From Trichuris trichiura (taxonomy: Eukaryota; Nematoda; Enoplea; Trichinellida; Trichuridae): 64,000 nt of DNA. The position numbers and the translations under genes are program-made. This document shows positions 38,066-49,206 of the stretch, one piece after another (position 1 is the stretch's first letter; every line of letters starts with the position of its first letter). The stretch spans positions 3,596,001 to 3,660,000 of the forward strand of contig JBAJFE010000004.1 in the NCBI GenBank assembly GCA_037903355.1, given 5' to 3'. The notes beneath the pieces are model-generated. The model ran no database searches, was not told where the DNA came from, and worked only from the letters and a program-made list of their open reading frames with translations.

Positions 38066-38283
38066 ATATTGAAATATCTTTATTACCGATTCCGTGTCCC
38101 GTTGAGATGTAAAGTAAAAAGTTTTCTCTTTCTCCGAAGCTTTCGGGTCTGCCGCGACCCGTCTTCAGCGGTCCAATGCGCTGAAGACGGGTCGCGGCAG
38201 ACCCGAAAGCTTCGGAGGAAGAAAAAACTTTTTATTTTACATCTCAACGGGACACGGAATCCGTAATAAAGATACTTCAATAT
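38066..38283. repeat. foldback (inverted) repeat, 105-bp arms, 8-nt centre
   Basis: Arms 38066-38170 and 38179-38283 are nearly perfect reverse complements. Each arm carries the motif CTGAAGACGGGTC...GACCCGAAAGC close to the centre, and outward ends with GGACACGGAATCCGTAATAAAG. The two matching frames on opposite strands are an artefact of the palindrome. The arm matches the 3' part of the Penelope-like fragment at 59,810. Confidence 0.9.
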
Positions 38284-38823
38284 GAAAAAGTGTACTGTCC
38301 TTTTAACAAACAGCGCGCTGACGGCATACCTATTTTAGAAAAAAACGTAAAAATCTGGCGCCTATGTATTCTTGTAGTTTGGGAAAGAGATCATTCCACT
38401 GAACTAACTCTTCATAATACTATTTACTGAATAATAAACAAAAACATACGCTAAGCCAATTCTTTCCTAAATTCGATCCGGGAAACGAATGTAAAAGTGT
38501 CATTGAGAGTCTCAATCAAATCGCGAACACTCGACACGCTGAGTCGTTCTACTGTAGCCATAACTGATCATTAGGTACTTGCAACACGTTGCACCTGACG
38601 TCCCTGTTTGACTGCAGGTTACATATTTCTCTATTTTCGAGGATAATCACCGTTTCACTTGTGGATTATGCCCACCGGCGCTTAAATAAGACTGCATACA
38701 TTGCTGGTGCGTAGGAAGATCGCCTTCTTGGCAACAGAAAGTTCATCGGGTCAGAATTTTCCAAACTGTTTAACCTCCATTAGCGTCGCTTATAGAATAA
38801 AATGTGTTCGCCAGCAGCTGTTA

Positions 38824-38913
38824 TCCTCTGAGCCGGATTTGAACCAGCGACCTATGCATACCTATGTTTAAAAAACTGCAGTCCATCGCTCTGGCAACTG
38901 AGCTATCACACGA
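38824..38913 (-). pseudogene. tRNA-Tyr pseudogene (unit 1)
   Basis: It has the T-arm and 3' end of tRNA-Tyr, but the 5' acceptor strand reads TCGTGTG, which no longer pairs with CAGAGGA. The anticodon triplet is GCA instead of GTA, and the 3' side of the anticodon stem is altered. Confidence 0.8.
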
Positions 38914-39401
38914 TGATTTGATTACATCAAAAGAGAAAAACTGACCATATCGCTAGTCCAACAAGAACGTTCTTCTGCCCGTCCTCAAGCATATGACGTG
39001 GATGCAAATCAGGTCAGCCTTACTTTGTCTAGGATTCCTGTGCAAACCGTATTCGTTTATATGGACAAGTAACTTGAGTAGTTCACTGCGTCCACTAGGA
39101 ACAAAATGGCTGCACCACAGAACTAAACTAATCTATGAATTAGGGTCAGTTTTCATAATAAGCTAACATTTCACTACGTTTCCATTTTCCTTTGCTGTTG
39201 GATGAACTTAAGCATTTCATCCGTTTTCCTTATACTCCATGGCTTAAATATTCTAAAAAATAATCTATTTTAACTTCGAAAGGGCATCGACAGTTTTCCT
39301 CATTTTAGCGTAGGAGGATGGCTTCAGGTAGTTCCATCGTCCCAATACAAAAGTTTAGTCAAGTTGTAAAGTCGAAAGTTCTAATATTTGGCGCTTTGTG
39401 A

Positions 39402-39491
39402 TCCTCTGAGCCGGATTTGAACCAGCGACCTATGGATGTCCGCGTCAATGCCACTACAGTCCACCGCTCTACCAACTGAGCTATCAGAGGA
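39402..39491 (-). tRNA. tRNA-Tyr(GTA) with a 16-nt intron (unit 1)
   Basis: The acceptor stem TCCTCTG/CAGAGGA pairs perfectly. D-arm GCTCAGTTGGTAGAGC, anticodon loop CTGTAG and T-arm GCTGGTTCAAATCCGGC are all present. A 16-nt intron follows base 37, as is usual for animal tRNA-Tyr. Confidence 0.92.
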
Positions 39492-40000
39492 TGAGTAGTG
39501 ATCAAACTACCTCTGAACAGTCTGTATGATTCCTGAAAACGCAGTTACAAAAGAGTTAGTCTTTTAATATCAAACATAGTTACGGGTAAAAGCAATTCAA
39601 GTCAGCTTGAGCTGTCATTGTAGCCTTAGTCATGAAATATTACTGTATGACTTACCTTCAACCCCTTCGCTAACTTCGATACATTAATACCACAGAGTTC
39701 CCATTGAAAATTGCCGCGGCCTGTATTGATCTAACAACTACATTGCCAATCTGTTGTCAAGCGTTTTGCCAAAGTTACATAAATAAAGTGTCAGTGAACT
39801 GAGCAAAGCACTGTCTGAACATCAAAATAAGTCAGGCTGTTACAAAGTAGCCAATTATTACAATGAATATTTTGCATTTAAACTTTCAGCGCAACGTTTT
39901 CATAATTCAGTTCGGAGATACTCGTAGTTAAACGCGTCTTATTGCTATGCGTACAACGTTGTTTTGCCACTGATTATGGCGTACAGTTGGTCTGTCAACA

Positions 40001-40090
40001 TCCTCTGATAGCTCAGTTGGTAGAGCGGTGGACTGTAGTGTTTCTGACATAGATATCCATAGGTCGCTGGTTCAAATCCGGCTCAGAGGA
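40001..40090 (+). tRNA. tRNA-Tyr(GTA) with a 16-nt intron (unit 1)
   Basis: Full cloverleaf: TCCTCTG/CAGAGGA acceptor, GCTC/GAGC D-stem, GTGGA anticodon stem with GTA, intact T-arm and A/B boxes. The intron reads TGTTTCTGACATAGAT. Confidence 0.93.
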
Positions 40091-40839
40091 TTACAGGCCC
40101 TTTAAAATGACAGCTTTTGGCGTTGTGAAACCTGGCTCTGAGTATAGGCTTCATAGTATTAATCTTTCAATAATTGGCAACTTCGTAATAGCAGTTCCAT
40201 GTTGAAAAAAGTACTTTGCTCAGTTCCCTGGCACTTCATTTGTGGGACTTTGGGAAAAAGGATTTTGAAGGATAATGTTTTGTCATCAACTATACCTAAC
40301 TTTTTTCCAGCACAGCAGCAAGAAAGGAGGAGACGTAGTTCAGCATACCTAATGTTTAAGAGATTCGAGGGCGTTTGCATTGCAACAATCCTGCTAATAC
40401 TTTTGACTTAGAATCAGTTGGCTGAACATGCCTGAAACTTCTATTATGAGTAATGAAGTTTCACGCAAACAGTTAACTTTCATGTATTTTTAGTTGTATT
40501 TCTATTTTATTGAGGTGTGTGGCGCTTGTAAAATATGGTATGAAGAGAATAAGATTTAGTTGACTAAACTAGATGGATAAATAATTTATATAAAATTTCC
40601 TTTCTCCCATTCCTCAAATGATTGATCTTCATTGCTTAAAGCTTCCTGAGCCTACGTACAAGTTGGGGAAGGAGGAAGGAAAAATTGGTAGAAAGTAGAG
40701 GAGTAAATTAAGACAATCAGCTCAGAGACACGACAAGGAGTTTCAACCCCTGAGAGGAGTCCTGTGGTTCAACTGATCTTAAAAATAAGGATTTTCGTTG
40801 CCCATCTCGTTCTTTCATGGATGACCGTTCAGGCCACTG

Positions 40840-40929
40840 TCCTCTGATAGCTCAGTTGGTAGAGCGGTGGACTGTAGTGTTCCTAATATGGGCATCCATA
40901 GGTCGCTGGTTCAAATCCGGCTCAGAGGA
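40840..40929 (+). tRNA. tRNA-Tyr(GTA) with a 16-nt intron (unit 1)
   Basis: The mature sequence is identical to the copy at 40001 but the intron differs (TGTTCCTAATATGGGC), showing that the exons are more conserved than the intron. Confidence 0.93.
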
Positions 40930-42866
40930 AATAAGCTATTGAAAGCTGTTCATTTGTAACTTCTTTTTTTTTAGTTTTAAGGTGGTTTATCAGTTGAAAA
41001 TTTGCTGCTGTTTTCATGATGTTTCACTTGCGTCTATGTTAGTGTTAATGCTAATAGAATAATGGCTGTTGGTGAAACTTCAAAAGGATGACCGCTGCTA
41101 CACAAATGCACTCAAGAAGTTTCGTTATCTGGAACACCTGTTGCAGTAGGAAATCTTACTCGAAATTATGGGAAATGCTTATATCGTAGTGAATTGTTTT
41201 TGTTCACCAGCCACTTCTCTGTATTTCGATTTTATTTGACGTCAACTCTATTTCCTGAAGGTATTTAACGAGAGTTTATGAACAATCTGTAACTAAAGTT
41301 GTATCAAGAAATCACCTATATTTGAAAACATTTGTTGTAGAAGGTTGCTGTTCTGAGTTAAAGCAAATGATAAGCGTCACTCGGCGTAATGAAGTCAGCG
41401 TTGTGTTTCCAACCAACAGATGCAGTAAATTTTTTTTTCTTACAAGACCCCCATTTCTCTAGTTCAGATAATCAAGTTTTTGGCACATCAGTATTTTTTT
41501 ATCCGCCCGTTTTTTCGTGCCAACACATTACTTGTTCTTCAAAAAAACAAATATGTTTTTGTATAATGTAATGTTACGATGTTTCGCCATGAGATTTGTG
41601 CCAGCTCCTGTTAGAGCAGCTAACATTCTGTCTTAGACAAAAATTGTCATCACATGAGCTGCCGAAAAAGGCAAACCTGGAAAAAGCAGGATCTTATCAA
41701 CATTGCCGGCGCCAGAAGTTGTGGCGGCAACTTTAATGGGTAATACGTGAGGAAAGTGCGTTATGAAGTGTGATTAGCGGAACTTCGGGAGGGACGTCTT
41801 ACTGGGGGTAAGTGAACGCATGCTGAGCATTTGGGACCGGCAACACAATGCACCGTCAGTGGCGCATGCAGCAGTTGCGGTTATTTGCCTAGCGGATTAC
41901 CTGCTCAGGAATTCCATAACAGTGCATGGAATAGTGGCGGGAAGTGTCACTGATTGGGTTACTGACCCTTGCGAAACAGTGAAAGTGAGGAAATAAAACA
42001 GGTGCGCAGAGACTGCTGGCACGGGGAGCACAATGGGGTAACAGTGGTACATGCTGTGGTTTGGTTAGTGATTCGTCGAAGACATCGAAAGTCAACGGTC
42101 TGATATGCATTGCGTCATGGTGAACAGCGTAAGGCTTATTCTGCGTTACGACTACGCTGACGAGCAATTCGTCTTGCAAATACCTTTCGCAAATGAAGTA
42201 ATTTAAGTTAAGTTAGTGCATTTTAACCAAGCATTTTCTTATGTTCAGTGCACGTCGTTGTTCGTCGGATGAGTGCACACTTACTCAGGAAAAGAGGGGG
42301 AACTATTTCTATAGTTTTGAATGCTTTTTGACCTTTTCTTTGTTTTCTTCTGCTTTTAATATTCTAAAGTTACTGCACTTGGCCATGAAGAAACCTTGTA
42401 GACTTTTGAACCTTTAGATTTTGCTGACAGCATTACGCGAACTAAATAAACCTGCGATTTATGTTGTCCGTAGCCGTAAGGACAAAAAAGGAAGTGAACG
42501 ACTTGGCACCCTTTTTACCAGAGGCTGAGTGATGTAAATGTGCGTAAAATTTCTAGGGAAACTTTCTGCTGGCAAAAGCATCACCAAACGTCTGAATATT
42601 ATCCCAATAAGGTTTTTAATTTCAAACACCATAATGCCAGTGTGCATGCTATAAATACATTTTTGATAATCTTTTAAGTGTGAGAAAGAGGTTCTTTTCG
42701 ACTTTCTATTGCAGCTTGAGTGACCAGATGTTGTAACAGTCGATTCCTAAATTTATTATGGCTTCCTTATGCACTTCTTGTAACAGGCGTTTTTGAAGAA
42801 ATAAAGGGCTTTATGGCGGAAGGCCAACCAGATGTAGCTAACTTCCGTCAGCGGTCAAATGCGTGC

Positions 42867-44069
42867 TCAGTTGTAGCAGTCCTTTACTTTGCACAATTGC
42901 AACGTTTTCTTCCATAAGGCGTATTGTTTATTTAAGGACCGTGGTAAATGCACGAACACTATGGGATTATCAAGGAATGTTTTTTTTCCTTCGTCGTAAG
43001 ATTCGTAGTACATGGAGTTGATCTCAATGTGCTCTACGTTGGCTGTTTTGGCCAGCAATCCAGTGATGTAAACATCATCTAACCATAGAAATGGAGTAAG
43101 CTCAACGCTATCCAGAAGTGGTTGAACTGCTTGCATGGTTAAACTGTAGCTGCGTCCTGAGCAGAATGTTGGATAAACCGTCTCGTTAAATTCCTCGTAG
43201 GAAACGTACCATTTGTCGTTTGAGCTACGACGAACTCTTGCTTCTCTCCAAACAAAGCAATAGAATGCCTTTGGGGAACTGTCTAGAGCTTTTCGCTTTC
43301 GGAAGAATCGCATAATGCCGAAAGTGTTTACATTCACATCGTCATCGACTTTCAAAATGTACTTCGCGTTTGGGCAATATTTTGCCGCCCAATTGAGCCA
43401 GGAAATTGCTTTCAGCGACAAGTTGTGATAAGTGTCAGTAAAGTTGAATTGAACGATGTCTTCGTAGGTTTCCCATTCCCGTTGCAATGTCGCCTGCGCG
43501 GAGGGATGCTGTGGATCTTCGCCAACAGCGAATACCACGGCCAATTTAAACTTTTTATAGAATTCGCTGTTAGCCCAGGTTTTGCGTATTAAGCTTCTTC
43601 TTTTGAAATTCCTCAGACCGGTGTGCACAATTGCTATGACGAATATTTCTGGATACTTTTTCTGGCAAAAATCTTCACGGAGTAGAACGTAGCGAAAGCA
43701 GCTTGAAACTGTCTTATTTGACCTGTACAAAAGCTTGACTGGAAAGGTATGCACTTGTGAGCACTCAATTCTCATATCATTTGAAACAGTTTCCTTTGGG
43801 TCATAACGCATTGAACTTGCAGGTTGACTGTATTGGAGGTCATTTGTCTGACTGGAAGTTAACTCATTGTATTCTTCAAGTGAACGCATTGTCTGGCTGT
43901 TTTTCGCGTGATTTGTGACTGTGGAAAAAGATTCGTTATAGTTATCAGAAGGTGTTCTTATAGATATACTTCCTGACTCACTTATTTCTTGCGCCGTTAG
44001 AAACAAGTGACTGTCTTGATGATGTTTCAGTAAAAAGGAATATGAGTATAACGCAGCTGATCGTCTCAT
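42867..44069 (-). CDS. GT31 beta-1,3-galactosyltransferase-like protein, N-terminus altered (unit 2)
   Basis: A single-exon gene of about 400 residues. GT31 motifs are present: NFKRRSLIRKTWAN, FNFTDTYHNLSLKA, KYILKVDDDVNVN, YPTFCSGRSYSLT and WLDDVYITG. Family enzymes are Golgi type II proteins that add Gal or GlcNAc in beta-1,3 linkage; the substrate here is unknown. Compared with units 1 and 3 there is one extra C at about 43,994. The ancestral start (ATG at 44079, followed by the hydrophobic anchor) now hits a stop after about 35 codons. The catalytic frame can only be entered from ATG 44069, giving an N-terminus (MRRSAALYSYSFLLKHHQ) without a convincing membrane anchor. It may be a recent pseudogene. 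Confidence 0.75.
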   Translation of the reverse strand: MRRSAALYSYSFLLKHHQDSHLFLTAQEISESGSISIRTPSDNYNESFSTVTNHAKNSQTMRSLEEYNELTSSQTNDLQYSQPASSMRYDPKETVSNDMRIECSQVHTFPVKLLYRSNKTVSSCFRYVLLREDFCQKKYPEIFVIAIVHTGLRNFKRRSLIRKTWANSEFYKKFKLAVVFAVGEDPQHPSAQATLQREWETYEDIVQFNFTDTYHNLSLKAISWLNWAAKYCPNAKYILKVDDDVNVNTFGIMRFFRKRKALDSSPKAFYCFVWREARVRRSSNDKWYVSYEEFNETVYPTFCSGRSYSLTMQAVQPLLDSVELTPFLWLDDVYITGLLAKTANVEHIEINSMYYESYDEGKKTFLDNPIVFVHLPRSLNKQYALWKKTLQLCKVKDCYN

Positions 44070-44337
44070 TGAATAGCATCGCTGGGAGTTCACCAAGAAG
44101 TTTCAGCACTACGGTCTGAATGCTTTGCGCCTACTAGAAATATGCATGTAAAGTTTTTAAAATGTTTCAGAATTTTACCGCGTGAAAATCCTTCATGCTT
44201 GATTAACGTAACCAATACTGTTTGGGAGGTAGTCGTCAACGTTTCGAAATCGCGTTTATTAGTTTGCTAATTTATTTTTTAATTCTGGAAGCGTTACTTT
44301 TGAAGATGTGATGCTTTTGTACGGGACTATATGTTTT

Positions 44338-44525
44338 CATATTGAAATCTCCTTATTACGGATTCGATGCGCCGTTGAGATGTAGAATAAATACAAAGTC
44401 ACACACATCATTGAACCGCTGAACACGGGTCGCCGCAGACTCGAAGGCTCCCGAGAGAGAAAAAACTTTTTGTTTATTCTACATCTCAACGGGACATCGA
44501 ATCCGTAATAAAGAGATTTCAATAG
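44338..44525. repeat. foldback repeat (unit 2)
   Basis: Outer arms (ATTGAAATCTCCTTATTACG facing CCGTAATAAAGAGATTTCAA) and inner arms around TTGAGATGTAGAATAA are inverted. The centre has a degraded CTGAACACGGGTC...GACTCGAAGGC motif. The position matches the unit 1 foldback at 38066. Confidence 0.8.
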
Positions 44526-45106
44526 GAAAGCATTATTTTTATCTTTTTAGATTAAATTTTTTACTTAAAGAAAGTGTATTGTCATGTTCACAAACAGCGT
44601 GCTGATTCCATACCTATTTTGGAAAAAAACATAGTAATCTGGCGCGTATGTATTCTTATAATTTGGGAAAGGCATCATTCGACTGAATTTACTCTTCATA
44701 CAACCATTTACTGAATAATAAACAGAAACTTACGCTAAGCCAGTGCTTTCGTAAACTCGATTCGGGAAACGAATGTAAAAATGTCACTGAGAGTCTCAAT
44801 CACATGGCGAGCACTCGACACGCTGTAACATTCTACTGTAGCCGTAACTGATCATTAGGTACTTGCAACACGTTGTACCTGACTTCCCTGTTTGACTGCA
44901 CGTTCCGTATTTTTCCATTTGCGATAATCATGTGCGCGTGACTTGTGGGTGATGCCTTCAGGCGAAAATGTAAAACAGCCCGACTTGTTGGTGAGTAGGA
45001 AGATCGCCTCCTTGGCAACAAACAGTTTACCGCGTCAGAGTTTTGCAAGCTGTTTAACTGGGATTAGCGTCATTTATAGAATAAAATGTGTTCCCAGCAA
45101 CTGTTA

Positions 45107-45196
45107 TCCTCTGAGCCGGATTTGAACCAGCGACCTATGGATGCCCATGTCTAGAACACTACAGTCCACTGATCTGCCAACTGAGCTACCAGAGGA
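45107..45196 (-). tRNA. tRNA-Tyr(GTA)-like, D-stem mismatch (unit 2)
   Basis: Acceptor stem, GTA anticodon, 16-nt intron and T-arm are intact. The D-stem 3' strand reads GATC instead of GAGC, so one pair is lost. It may be weakly active or decaying. Confidence 0.65.
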
Positions 45197-45785
45197 TGAT
45201 TTGATTACATCACAAGAGAAGAAGTGACCATATCATTTGTTCAACAAGAACGTTCTTCTGTCCGTCGTCAAGCATATGACGTGAATGCAAATCAGGTCAG
45301 CTTTCTTTTGTCTGGCAGTCCTATGCAAGCTGTATTTCTTTATGTGGACAAGTAACTTCATCCGGCAGAAATTCCGCTATAAAAAAAGAAGATCGGAACA
45401 AAATTTCTGCACGCCTGTTACAGGGAAGGAGAAGAAAAAGGCAGCTTTATCAGTTCATTGCATATGATGGGAACAAAGTGGTTCCCCCAGGGAATTGAAC
45501 TGGTCTATGAATTATTCTCAGTTTTCATAATAAGCCAACAGTTCATAACGTTTCCTGTTTTCTTTGCTATTGGACCTACTTAAGCTTTCCACCTGTTACC
45601 CTTTTACTCCCAACCTTAGATCTTCAGAAATACTCAACAATATTGTACGGAAAAGCTACCCGTTCAAAAATTGTTTAATTGCCAAGCTTTCGGGGATCAC
45701 CTGCCCTGTTTTCAGCGCAGGTAATTGACCCAGAAATACTCATCTTATCGATAATGCATATATTAATATCCATAATTTAGAACCG

Positions 45786-45815
45786 CTGAAGACGGGTCTC
45801 GGTTGACCCGAAATC
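45786..45815 (+). repeat. Penelope-type hairpin motif (unit 2)
   Basis: CTGAAGACGGGTCTCGGTTG paired with GACCCGAAA. An inverted, diverged copy lies at about 45,690-45,722, so this is a decayed foldback. The right flank ends in CCGTAATAAAG, as in the 38 kb foldback. Confidence 0.65.
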
Positions 45816-45947
45816 TCCGGAGTTAGCACGCATTAAACGGGAATCTATTCCGTAATAAAGCTTTGCATTATGAAAACATACGCTCCCGTACCAAGAAACC
45901 ACATTTTCAAGGCGTACATCACTGGTAAAACAGGTTATATAGTCCAG

Positions 45948-47483
45948 CTAACGGACTTCACGTGGGTTATGCGCTCCTGAGCCTCGGTGTAAATAACGAA
46001 TTACCGTCCCTCTAAGAGGTAACGGAAGTGGCGAACGGCTAAGTAGGCCTCTAGAAGCTCTGCTGAAAGCACTGTACTTGCTTTCACAAGGCTGAAAGCG
46101 ATGTGAAAAGAAGGAAAGAGAGTTTCCAAACGCTGTTTTCTTTCTGTCGTAACACAGCACCGACAGCGTTGTCAAGATGCTATGTTGAACAGAGTGACGA
46201 ACGACTTCATCGGGTGTGGTACAGGAGGTGAGCACAGGGAAACAGGACAGAACCGACTCCGGAGGCCTATTGGCCCAGCACAGGGCGAATGTATATTTCC
46301 CGTGGACTCTTTGCAGCGGTGTTCCTTTCACAAGTGCATAGGTGGCAGCATTTATTAAGCGCTTTCTCTTGACGTTGACGCTTAAGTTAAAATGGCGAAT
46401 GTCGGCAACTAAAAATGACCATGTCGTCAGCTTTCCGATGCCCAGATCAAAAGTCATGAGGCGGCACCCAACGGTAGTAATGTGACTACCGTTTGCAGCT
46501 AGGAGGGAGACGTTGCCGGAATCTTGTTGACGACCGTAATTTCGAGCAAGCATAGGTAATGCGCTATTGTCTGAGCCGGTGTCCACGAGGAAACGCAACT
46601 TTGATAGTTTATCCTGAATGAGGAAAAGGCGGTGATCAGCGAACGACTCATTATGGCAGAGTGCCAGGAAAGTGGAGGTGTCCCGTTTACCTGTGAAAGC
46701 ACACGGTGACTGGCAGTGTCGCGCGCGGCGACTTAACCAGCGGTGATCGTGGGCGCTGAGCACAGAGACTGTTCGTTCGACTTTCCGAACAGACCTTGTT
46801 CGGCGAATGTCTCCGGGAGGAAGCAACTGCCAGAGCGCGTAGCTGACTGCGCAGATCAGCAACTTCTTGCTGCAAGCGTTCGAGCTCACCCGGGCGGTTG
46901 GCAAGTCTGTCCTTAGTGACTAAATTCACCGTGTCGCTATCAGTCACCAATTCGCCAGCTGCGTGAGCCAAATCCTCAATATCTGTAGTTCTCTTGGCCT
47001 TCGAAACTAGTTGAACGGTGGGTGGCAAACGAAATAGAGATAGCGGGCGAGAAACGGGCCGTTTGGGTTAACCAGGCCCGTTGCTACTCTCTGCATCTCG
47101 CGCAGCAAGCAAGTTGGCCGCTGGTCTCCTAACGGTATCGTCTGCATGACGGAACGGAAACGGTCTTCCGTTGACGGCATGAATCTCTCGAGTAACTTGG
47201 ACATAAGATGTTCATATGCAGTCTCACCGTGTGGTTCGAAGAGATCGTCGACTTCTGCTGCGACAGTGTCGGTCAGAGCGGTGATCGTGTAATAAAATTT
47301 GATCGTGGACGACGTAATTTTGGAAAACGCAAATTGAGCCTCTGCCTGAGCGAACCATAGTCTCGCAGAGTGGGGCCGAAAGGGCGGTAGCTTGAGAGCG
47401 ACGGCGGCTGCAAGGTGGGTATGTCCCATTGGAGAGAGCTCCGTGTTTCTCTCTTCTAACGGGTCATCAGTTGCAGAGAACAT
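45948..47483 (-). mobile_element. Ty3/gypsy-type gag-protease fragment, no reverse transcriptase (unit 2)
   Basis: Reading the minus strand from ATG 47483: a gag domain (LPPFRPHSARLWFAQAEAQF, ERFMPSTEDRF), then a coiled-coil stretch (LERLQQEVADLRSQLRAL). In another reading frame follow the RRARHCQSPCAF box and an aspartic protease with FLVDTGSD. Compared with the unit 3 copy, one G is missing near 47,050, splitting gag after NPNGP. The gag-to-protease frame change is shared by both copies. No RT, RNase H or integrase follows and I find no LTRs, so this is a truncated, non-autonomous remnant. Confidence 0.8.
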
Positions 47484-47521
47484 AGTAAAATCGAGAACAC
47501 GTAGCAGGGAAGGAGAATACA

Positions 47522-47524
<3 letters not shown>

Positions 47525-47555
<31 letters not shown>
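47525..47555. repeat. (TA)n microsatellite
   Basis: About 15 TA units lie just upstream of the gag fragment. The homologous run in unit 3 (57868-57880) is less than half as long. Confidence 0.9.
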
Positions 47556-47558
<3 letters not shown>

Positions 47559-47629
47559 GCGTAAGTGTGAGTCTGCTACAGCTTAATCAATTTTCAAAGC
47601 CAAAACCTGTGAAGTTGTGCGCATGGTGA

Positions 47630-47719
47630 TCCTCTGAACAGAATTTCAACGACCGACCTATGGATGTCCGCGTCAACGACACTACAGTCCACCGCTCTGC
47701 CAACTGAGCTATCAGAAAA
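47630..47719 (-). pseudogene. tRNA-Tyr pseudogene (unit 2)
   Basis: The T-arm is damaged (ACAGAATTTCAACGACCG on the plus strand instead of GCCGGATTTGAACCAGCG) and the acceptor 5' strand is TTTTCTG, so neither helix forms properly. The unit 1 counterpart at 39402 is intact. Confidence 0.85.
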
Positions 47720-47937
47720 TGAGTAGTGGTAAAGTTACTTAAGAACATTCCCCATCGCCTGAAATCAGTCATGCTGTTACAAAGTAGCCAATTATTACAA
47801 TGAATATTTTGCATTTAAACTTTCAGCGCAATGTTTTCATAATTCAGTTCGGAGAAACGCGTAGTTAAACGCGTCTTATTGCTATGCGTACAACGTTGTT
47901 CTGCCACTGATTATGGCTTACAGTTGGTCTGTCAACA

Positions 47938-48027
47938 TCCTCTGATAGCTCAGTTGGTAGAGCGGTGGACTGTAGTGTTTCTGACATAGACATCCATAGG
48001 TCGCTGGTTCAAATCCGGCTCAGAGGA
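47938..48027 (+). tRNA. tRNA-Tyr(GTA) with a 16-nt intron (unit 2)
   Basis: Mature sequence identical to the copy at 40001, with all stems paired. Confidence 0.93.
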
Positions 48028-48776
48028 TTACAGGCCCTTTAAAATGATAGCTTTTGGCGTTGTAAAACCTGGCTCTGAGTATTGGCTTCATAGTATTAAC
48101 CTTTCAATAATTGGCAACTTCGTAACAGCAGTTCCATGTTGAAGAAAGTACTTTGCTCAGTTCCCTGGCACTTCATTTGTGCGACTTTGGGAAAACGAAT
48201 TCTGAAGGATAATGTTTTGTCATCAACTGTAGCTAACTTTTTTCCACCACAGCAGCAAGAAAGGAGGAGACGTAGTTCATCATACCCAACGTTTAAGAGA
48301 TTCGAAGGCGGTTAAATTGCAATAATCCTCCTAATACTTTTGACTTAGAATCAGTTGCCTGAGCATGCCTGAACCTTCTATTATGAGTAATGAAGTTTCA
48401 CGCAAACAGTTAACTTTCATCTATTTTTAGTTGTATTTCTATTTTATTGAGGCGTGCGGCGGGTGTAAAATACGGTATGAAGGGAATAAGATTTAGTTGA
48501 CTGAACTAGATGGATAAATAATTTATACAAAATTTCCTTTATTCCATTCTTCAAATGATTGATCTTCATTGCTTAAAGCTTCCTAAACCTACGTACAAGT
48601 TGGTGAAGGAAGAAAGAAAAAGTGGTAGAAAGTAGAGGAATAAATTAAGACAATCAGCTCAGAGACATGACAAGGAGCTTAAACCCCTGAGAGGAGTCCT
48701 GCGGTTCAACTGATCTTAAAAATAAGGATTTTCGTTACCCATCTCGTTCTTCCATGGATGACCGTTCAGGGCAATG

Positions 48777-48866
48777 TCCTCTGATAGCTGAGTTGGTAGA
48801 GCGCTGGACTGTAGTGTTCCTAACATGGGCATCCATAGGTCGCTGGTTCAAATCCGGCTCAGAGGA
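48777..48866 (+). tRNA. tRNA-Tyr(GTA)-like with two stem changes (unit 2)
   Basis: Acceptor, anticodon and T-arm are intact. GCTC in the D-stem has become GCTG and the first base of the anticodon stem has changed from G to C, each losing a pair. Function is doubtful. Confidence 0.6.
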
Positions 48867-49206
48867 AATAAGCTATTGAAAACTCTTCCTTTGTAACTTC
48901 TTTGTTTTTATTAGCTCTAAGGTGGACCAGTTGAAAGTTTCCTGCTATTTTCATGATGTTTCACTTGCGTCTATGTTAGTGTTAATGCTAATAGAATAAT
49001 GGCTGTTGGTGAAACTTCAAAAGGATGACCGTTGTTACACAAATGCACACAAGAAGTTTGGTTATCTGAAGCAGCTGTTCAGTCGAAATTTTGGGAAATG
49101 CTTATATCGTAGTAAATTGTTTTTGTTCGCCAGCAACTTCTCTGTATTTAAATTTTATTTAATGTCAGCTCTATTTCCTGAAGCTGTTTTACGAGAGTAT
49201 ATGAAC

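Larger units (their letters stand above)
35850..42158. repeat. segmental duplication unit 1 (oldest/most diverged copy)
   Basis: The sequence from GCAATTCGTCCTGCAAATAC onward recurs at about 42,163 and 50,951. In order it carries the GT31 pseudogene (minus), a foldback repeat, two minus-strand and two plus-strand tRNA-Tyr sequences, and a tail (about 41,000-42,150). It lacks the gypsy fragment and the large foldback of units 2 and 3, so it supplies the empty sites for those insertions. Confidence 0.85.

Noticed and set aside
38069..38280. Two nearly identical 65-residue frames on opposite strands
   Set aside because: They are the same sequence read through a perfect inverted repeat, not proteins.
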